A DNA stretch of 64,000 nt from Eutreptiella sp. 'Long Island Sound 2002'. Lineage: Eukaryota > Euglenozoa > Euglenophyceae > Eutreptiales > Eutreptiaceae. Shown here piece after piece: positions 59,040 through 64,000 of the stretch. The translations under genes and the position numbers were made by a program. A model generated the notes under the pieces. That model saw only the letters and a program-made list of their open reading frames with translations. It searched no databases and was not told where the DNA came from. The DNA is taken from contig OZ038382.1 in assembly GCA_964036045.1 (NCBI GenBank), positions 77,413,918-77,477,917 on the forward strand. Reading direction: 5' to 3'. Every line of letters begins with the position of its first letter. Within the stretch, counting starts at the first letter, position 1.

Positions 59040-59576
59040 TCATGACCAACTTTGGAACTCGACGTCCAAACAGGTACTCTGTGATCGTCTCCTTAACAGT
59101 GACCCTTTGGTGACGACGTAGGATCCAGAAAAATGGTCGACGGACTGAAAGGAACAGGTGTCGTGGCAGATCCTGACGGGAAATTCGATGAACGCATATC
59201 CGGAAATGAACTGGTCAGGCGTCTGCGCGCGTCGCGCTCTTGAAATGAAGCTGCAGTCTTGTTGAAAACCAGTGTTTCTTGCAGATAAAGAAATTCTGCA
59301 TGTTCTCTTTATCGACACGTAAAACACGCTCGCTTTCTTCCAAACCAGCCAGTAATAAAAAATAAGGATCACCAATAGAATCCAATTCTTGGTTTCCCAT
59401 GGGTTGATAACTTTCATATGATTGAAATCATGGCTGCCTCTCTTGATTCCCCCGTCGCCTTCTTGTGCGCCGTGAACGAAAGACCCCAGTGACGCTTGTT
59501 GATCGTCGAGGTTCCTAAAACTCGCGAGGTCCACGCTTTGACGTGTGGAATCCACATCGTGCACAGTTGCATCCAT
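59040..59576 (-). pseudogene. Gag N-terminus of Ty3-B2
   Basis: The ATG at 59576 directly follows the primer site. The frame opens MDATVHDVDSTRQSVDL; after about 60 residues a shifted frame (59215-59400) gives MGNQELDSIGDPYFLLLAGL, which fits the rest better. A frameshift therefore lies near 59400. Stops between 59.0 and 58.97 kb break the link to the capsid frame. Confidence 0.45.
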
Positions 59577-59577
59577 A

Positions 59578-59589
59578 CCTCTGCTACCA
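59578..59589 (-). promoter_or_regulatory. Primer binding site, tRNA-iMet, Ty3-B2
   Basis: In element sense TGGTAGCAGAGG, a perfect 12-base complement to the initiator tRNA-Met 3' end. The gag ATG follows two bases later. Confidence 0.7.
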
Positions 59590-60717
59590 CTGTTAAATCC
59601 CGCTTTGCATCTTGTTTCTCTGTTTGAATAGTCTCAGTATCCTCTTGTTGAACTTGCCTTGCTGTTTGTGCCTGCTCCATTTCAGGTACACAAAGATTTC
59701 GATAAAAATAAAACCAGACGAAGACTCCAAGATGAGCAGAATTGGGATCAATATAACCAATGAAGAAATTGATGGTGCTACACAATAGGCACACAAACAA
59801 TGCGTGATGTTTGGCCTTGCACTTCCGTGTATGCATGCATATATGCTTCAGAACCACTCAGGATTCTTAAGGCGACTTCAGTCTGCACTCCGGAAATGGC
59901 TGCAACAGTGAATAGTGACTTCGGATCAGGGCACAAATGGTATATCACAGAAATCAGGTCTCCTGCAAAGATAGTCAAACAGACGCAAGAAAAATGGATT
60001 CTCTACTAGAAACACTGCCATGTCTTTCTTGGAGGACCTGATCCAGTCCAAGCCCCCCCTAAAACCCTTTTCTTGATGCTGAGACTTACTTAATCATTTT
60101 TATCTCTCTTTTGAAGTTTAAAGTACACCTTCTCATAGTAACTAGGGTTAGAAACCCTAGCCCCCCATGACGTTCACCCATACCACTCACCTGAGCGGAG
60201 GTATCTTCCTTCATGGAGGTTATACCGAACAAGAGTAGGCACTTCATGCCTAAGGCCTTGTAGGTTAAGCCTAGTGGTCCCCCACTTCAAGACCCTATAC
60301 TCAACTGATTCTACCTCTTATTGTGGTTCTACTTTTTAACTGTTTCTGAATTCAGTTGCTTGGCCATGCTTGTCAAGTCATATTCTGTGTCTGGCCTAGC
60401 TCATATGCCCCAGATTCCTAGCCAACTCCATTGCATCCCAAAGAGTGCACATGAAGTGCTTGATGCGAACTTGGAGGCCAGAGTCATGCCACGTTCCACA
60501 TAAAAATCATTCGTTTTATCCAACTGTGATTGAATCTTTGTACTTAAGCCTGATTTGTCTATCTGCAGCCGTCTGTGATACACTGGATTTCAAAACTATT
60601 CATCGATTCGATCCACATCCTGTTCTTGCTCTACTTGCTGCTTTGGCTCTGTTTTTCAACACCAAAACCTGCAGGATTTCATCAACCCAATTAGGGTAAT
60701 AATCAAGGACATCTTTC
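59590..60717. other. LTR region of Ty3-B2 and Ty3-C, boundaries unresolved
   Basis: On the left the Ty3-B2 LTR should begin near 59591 (plus-strand TGTTAAATCCCG); on the right the Ty3-C LTR should end near 60717. AT-rich, no supported gene. An 8-bp inverted repeat CTAGGGTT / AACCCTAG lies at 60142-60160. I could not place the boundary between the two LTRs. Confidence 0.45.
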
Positions 60718-60730
60718 TGGTAGCAGAAGC
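60718..60730 (+). promoter_or_regulatory. Primer binding site, tRNA-iMet type, Ty3-C
   Basis: TGGTAGCAGAAGC: the first ten bases match the complement of initiator tRNA-Met. The gag frame opens six bases later. Confidence 0.6.
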
Positions 60731-60735
60731 AACCC

Positions 60736-62487
60736 TTGAGAACCTTTCTAACCGATCCTGAGAAGTACACAAGCCAAACCAAGCAAACAATATGTCCACA
60801 CCATCAGTACAACTGTCCGCCAGGACTTGGCCAATTCGGAGCGTACAAGTACAACTGGGCAGCAGTGGGTCCATCTCAATTAGTGAGCCCAAGCTCAGGA
60901 TTGCATCTTGGTCTCAAGAAGATCCAGGTCACAGAAAGGCGGAACGAGGAAGCGCCCAGAAAAATACCAATACCCTTAACCACTGAGGCCTTAGCAGCCC
61001 GTGGTGACAGCCTGCAGCACCTCCGCCGACGAGTTGCTGTCTCCATCTCCCCTTCAATCTGCCGTGCATCTTTGCCTACGGCAGTTGGTGACTCTGAGGA
61101 ACAAGACGAACTGAGAAGGAGAATGGACGAGTACCTGCTCCACAAAGGTTACTACAAGTCCGTCCGACGGGAAGATGGAGAGGAACCACTCAAAGCCTTG
61201 GGATCCCCACCACATACAGACATGGGTTCCTGCCTTTACTCCGGCCCACCTACGGACCTGGCCGACACTGTGTCTCTACCAAGGCGACCGAGAGGGCCAG
61301 CTTGGCGTCCAGAGCTGCCAACCACTAGCAGGAACCCTGAAGTGTGTCAAGCGTATATGGAGGATTCCCATCTCCCAGGGCCAACCTATGGTGCCCTGGA
61401 CTGTACGGCCGAACTACTGGCCAAACTACTGTCTGGGCCCGGTGATGCAGATGTGACAGCCCTGTCTGAGGCTGTCAAGGCAAAATTGGATATCACTGAA
61501 CCCTTACCCAAGCCAGCGCTGGCCTCACCCTCTCCTGGATTGAGCATGCTTGCTGATGATCTCAAACCATCAAGGGTTTCCAGGTTGCTAACCAAGGTCA
61601 CATGCCCAAGCCCTTTTCATCCCCGTGCCAGAACAGTCCCCATCGCTGAGCTACACGACGTGCCCGTGACAGAGACTCAGAGAAAGGGGCTAACAGCTCT
61701 GGCACATCTCGCTGGCGTACCATCCCTCCCTTCAGGCCTAACCCCAGGGGGTGGGAAGAGTGGCAAACCAATTGCCCAGGCGATCATCCAGCTGGAGTTG
61801 CCGGAGTTCGACCAGAAAAAACTGCCCGAATGGGCAGAGGAATTTGCGGAGTTTCTTTTGCTTACCGGTCAATGTCATATAGATGTGGCCACTAAATGTT
61901 CTCTTTTGAAGCGCTCATGCAAAAAGAAACTTTTGCAAAAACAGGTGAGGCAGGTTGTGAAAACCTGTTCTACATGGGCTGAGGTTCTGCACAGACTGGA
62001 GAAAGCTTCCCCGGTCTATGAAACAGACCTCAGTGTACGCACACAGATTGAGGAGCTCCCTATGCTCCCTGAATTTCCTTTCGCTGCGCGAGTCTCTGAA
62101 TATATGTGCAACCTGGAGTATCTGTTCTCACCAATGAACGTTGATTCCTATGGACCCACAGAACACCACCTGTGGCTCGTGAGTATATACCCTACACGTA
62201 CGTGGGACGATTGCCGCACCACCTCAGAGAGGAAGAGTCGGACCAACACGTATGATGACGTTGTAGACCTGCGCATCGAGCTGGCCCTGGAGAGGGAAAA
62301 GGACTCCCATATGCAGAATTTCCTCAGGAGACACCTGGGTCGAGGTGCCACCCGTACCCCTGAACGTGGCGAAGGCAAAAGGCCTAAAAATCCCACTAGC
62401 GCCAACAAGGGTGGTGGCAAAGGGGGCGGTAACCTGCGTGCCGTGTGTGAGGTTAGACCTGAAACAGGTACACCCCCACTCTTCTAA
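60736..62487 (+). CDS. Gag of Ty3-C
   Basis: 583 codons without a stop. No ATG lies in frame near the start; an ATG at 60792 is in another frame, so the true start may involve a lost ATG or a frameshift. A Pro/Arg-rich N-terminus is followed, from about residue 345, by IAQAIIQLELPEFDQKKLPEW, FAEFLLLTGQCHIDVATKCS and LEKASPVYETDLSVRTQIEE, which parallel the Gag of Ty3-B (FGRYLVLTGKA, TLETDLSIIGE) and mark the capsid. It ends with a basic Gly/Lys tail. It would form the particle shell. Confidence 0.65.
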   Translation: MRTFLTDPEKYTSQTKQTICPHHQYNCPPGLGQFGAYKYNWAAVGPSQLVSPSSGLHLGLKKIQVTERRNEEAPRKIPIPLTTEALAARGDSLQHLRRRVAVSISPSICRASLPTAVGDSEEQDELRRRMDEYLLHKGYYKSVRREDGEEPLKALGSPPHTDMGSCLYSGPPTDLADTVSLPRRPRGPAWRPELPTTSRNPEVCQAYMEDSHLPGPTYGALDCTAELLAKLLSGPGDADVTALSEAVKAKLDITEPLPKPALASPSPGLSMLADDLKPSRVSRLLTKVTCPSPFHPRARTVPIAELHDVPVTETQRKGLTALAHLAGVPSLPSGLTPGGGKSGKPIAQAIIQLELPEFDQKKLPEWAEEFAEFLLLTGQCHIDVATKCSLLKRSCKKKLLQKQVRQVVKTCSTWAEVLHRLEKASPVYETDLSVRTQIEELPMLPEFPFAARVSEYMCNLEYLFSPMNVDSYGPTEHHLWLVSIYPTRTWDDCRTTSERKSRTNTYDDVVDLRIELALEREKDSHMQNFLRRHLGRGATRTPERGEGKRPKNPTSANKGGGKGGGNLRAVCEVRPETGTPPLF

Positions 62488-63018
62488 TTTAAGCCTGTGA
62501 ATGACAAGGGAGGACCCTGTCATGCCCCTGACTGCGCCCATCGCAGTGGTTGTGTGCTGCAACTGAAACGACAGCTACACACTACAGATGGGAAAACAGT
62601 GACCCATCAGGATCATTTCAGGTGTACCATCACCTGTGGGTACTGTGGCAAATGTCATCACTACGAGGACGAATGTCACATAAAAAAACGTGGGAGTGAC
62701 AAACACAAACGGCAGGAGGCTGAACGCCAGAAAGCCCAAACACCCTCCAGAACTCCCCAGAATGGGGACAAGGGTGGTAAAGGAGGAGGCAAGGGGGGTG
62801 GCAAAGGTGGAACCCCCAAACCCCAGAGGCGCTCATCAGCGCCCGCTATTTCTCCCTTTCCTGCCAATGTTTACCCCAAGGAGCCCCCACAGGGGGATAA
62901 CGCCTCCCCTGAGGGGTCTAACTCCAAGAAGAGGCGACTGGCCTGGATGGCCAAGTCCCTCATCGCTGCAGGGGTTGATGTGAAATTTGCTGCTGAGGAG
63001 TACGGGGGGCGGCTCTGA
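62488..63018 (+). CDS. Nucleocapsid of Ty3-C
   Basis: 173 residues in frame 62497-63018. The CCHC knuckle is CGYCGKCHHYEDEC (C-x2-C-x4-H-x4-C). Gly/Lys-rich repeats (KGGGKGGGKGG), a Ser/Pro stretch and SKKRRLAWMAKSLIAAGVDV follow. It ends at TGA (63016-63018), 42 bases before the protease core, which is in another frame, so a programmed or degenerate shift lies between. Confidence 0.65.
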   Translation, partial: FKPVNDKGGPCHAPDCAHRSGCVLQLKRQLHTTDGKTVTHQDHFRCTITCGYCGKCHHYEDECHIKKRGSDKHKRQEAERQKAQTPSRTPQNGDKGGKGGGKGGGKGGTPKPQRRSSAPAISPFPANVYPKEPPQGDNASPEGSNSKKRRLAWMAKSLIAAGVDVKFAAEEYGGRL

Positions 63019-63461
63019 AGAGGATCCTCCTGAAAATCGGAGATCAATTTCTTCGAGCAGTGCTTGACACCGGCGCAACACTCTCTATAGTGGCCCGGCG
63101 CCTGCTAAAGACTTGCAAGAAAACTAAGACAGTGGCCATAAGAGTAGGGGATGGGCCTACCATCCATTCCTTGGGGGGTGTCGATGTGACTATTTGTCTT
63201 GGCAACAAAAGGGTGACTCAACACTGCAGAGTGTTGGACACTGATGCCTTTGACATCGTCATTGGCACCAACTTCCTACGAAGGAAAGCCCGGGTAAAAG
63301 TGTTGTCTCTCCAACGCCCCTATTCTCTACACTGCGACTTTGGCAGTGGGCTCTTCTCCGCACCTTTGGAGCTGTCAGGACAAAAAGAGTCTGGGCTGCG
63401 CTACGAAGCAAAGACTAACTATCGTACTGAAAACTACCAATTGGCGAGTCACATTCTTTAA
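63019..63461 (+). CDS. Retropepsin-type aspartic protease of Ty3-C
   Basis: The frame covers LLKIGDQFLRAVLDTGATLSIV (DTG active site), a flap region (VGDGPTIHSLGGV), VTICLGNKRV and FDIVIGTNFLRRKA, the expected strands of a retropepsin. It ends in TAA at 63459-63461, 15 to 20 codons before the Dam-like domain, so a stop or shift separates them. Confidence 0.7.
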
Positions 63462-64000
63462 AATGGACTGGCCGCCCTGCAGGTATCCCCCGATGAGATC
63501 CAGGTGGAATTGTTCGCGAGTCAACAACAGCACATCATGCAGTTGTACTACTCGAAACATTTGAATAAAGCTTTCCGTTTCTTGTGGAAAGCAATGGGCC
63601 TAGCATATGCCAACCCTCCCTTCTCCCTGCTCGCGAAGGTTCTAATCAAAGTCGCTTGTCAGGGAGGAAGGGTTGTCATGTGTAGCCCCGGACTGGGGTT
63701 GCTCAGCTGAACACGCTTATTGGCGCTGACTGCTGGACCGAATGACTGTGGGAAGAATGCAACTCCCCGACGGTCCCATCTATGTGCCAGAGGATTCAGA
63801 CACAGCAATGCAGGCCCCTGAATCGGCCAGTTTCCTATCCATTGTCGATGAATCCCTCAACCCTGTACCCCTGTGTGCTCTGGACCAGGTGCTACTGAAA
63901 GAGCTCATGGCCACAAATTGTGGCTTGACCCTTTTTGATCTCAAAAAAGGATCTCCTGAGCACCCTTCTGCCACACTTACAGGGTGTGAATCCCCTGATG
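63462..64000 (+). pseudogene. Dam-like methyltransferase domain of Ty3-C
   Basis: DEIQVELFASQQQH (the D/E-L-F-A start), FLWKAMGLAYANPPFSLLAKVL (NPPF at 63612-63623) and GGRVVMCSPGLG. A frameshift near 63700 leads to AYWR, a TGA (63728-63730) and LLDRMTVGRMQLPDGPIYVP, which match the end of the same domain in Ty3-B1 (WRPFLDRM, VPLYLP). The remaining residues run to the window end without RT motifs yet. Confidence 0.6.

Larger units (their letters stand above)
56884..59589 (-). mobile_element. Ty3-B2, truncated sister of Ty3-B1
   Basis: Minus strand: primer site (59589-59578), gag, CCHC region and protease, then truncation at 56884. The sequence stays close to Ty3-B1 through gag and protease. 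It breaks off at SRISRREG, the point where Ty3-B1 continues into its Dam-like domain. Confidence 0.8.
60718..64000 (+). mobile_element. Ty3-C LTR retrotransposon, 5' half, runs off the window
   Basis: Primer site, gag, CCHC nucleocapsid, protease and Dam-like domain in order on the plus strand. RT, RNase H and integrase should lie beyond position 64000. The gag frame is long and open, but the Dam-like domain has a frameshift and a stop, so this copy is probably inactive. It is distinct from Ty3-A and Ty3-B in sequence but shares their domain order. Confidence 0.75.

Noticed and set aside
60142-60160. CTAGGGTT / AACCCTAG inverted repeat considered as telomere-like DNA
   Set aside because: A single 8-bp palindrome without tandem TTAGGG-type units; it is more likely part of an LTR.
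1-64000. Host protein-coding genes
   Set aside because: Every frame with recognisable motifs belongs to a retroelement. The unrecognised intact ORFs (element X, LINE-B extras) lie within element boundaries or between element parts.

Overview
This window is eukaryotic nuclear DNA made almost entirely of nested and adjoining retrotransposons. I found no convincing host gene, rRNA, classical tRNA or CRISPR array. LTR elements primed by initiator tRNA-Met, a chromodomain integrase and very large non-LTR elements point to a repeat-rich protist or algal genome. A dinoflagellate or chromerid is possible, but nothing here fixes the taxon.

Layout. (1) Ty3-B1 is a decayed chromodomain Ty3/gypsy element on the minus strand. 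Its gag-protease-RT half lies at about 38960-34688 and its RNase H-integrase-chromodomain half at about 3171-893. (2) Ty3-A, an LTR retrotransposon on the plus strand (3177-34682), splits Ty3-B1 between RT and RNase H. It has paired LTRs of 481 and 483 bp, a tRNA-iMet primer site, a polypurine tract and a 5-bp GCCCA target duplication. (3) LINE-A, a GC-rich minus-strand non-LTR element of about 24 kb (8952-32965), splits the RT of Ty3-A and is flanked by CAAGAGAAG. LINE-A carries a 5' array of about 20 monomers of 212 bp and three long intact ORFs in one reading frame: ORF1 (CCCH finger, Ulp1-like protease, C2H2 finger), ORF2 (AP endonuclease, RT, RNase H, zinc fingers) and ORF3 (low complexity, basic). 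Its roughly 4-kb 3' region ends in a stem-loop and a heptamer tail.

Right of Ty3-B1 lies LINE-B on the plus strand (about 38963-56882), a second, decayed non-LTR element with endonuclease, RT and RNase H. It also has a RING-finger ORF and further unrecognised ORFs after the RT ORF. LINE-B is interrupted by a 731-bp MITE with TA target duplications (40968-41698) and by a 2.4-kb single-ORF insertion with a 16-bp target duplication (45289-47696). Beyond it are Ty3-B2 (minus, 56884 to about 59589), a truncated sister of Ty3-B1, and Ty3-C (plus, 60718 to the window end).

The most notable points are: LINE-A as a giant, apparently young element with promoter-like monomers, stop-separated in-frame ORFs and a protease; and a Dam-like DNA N6-adenine methyltransferase-type domain placed after the aspartic protease in all three LTR families, and shown to precede RT in two of them. 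Nesting gives the order of events: Ty3-B1 first, then Ty3-A, then LINE-A. This agrees with stops and frameshifts in the two LTR elements and none inside LINE-A's three ORFs. All homology calls are by eye from motifs; no database search was run.
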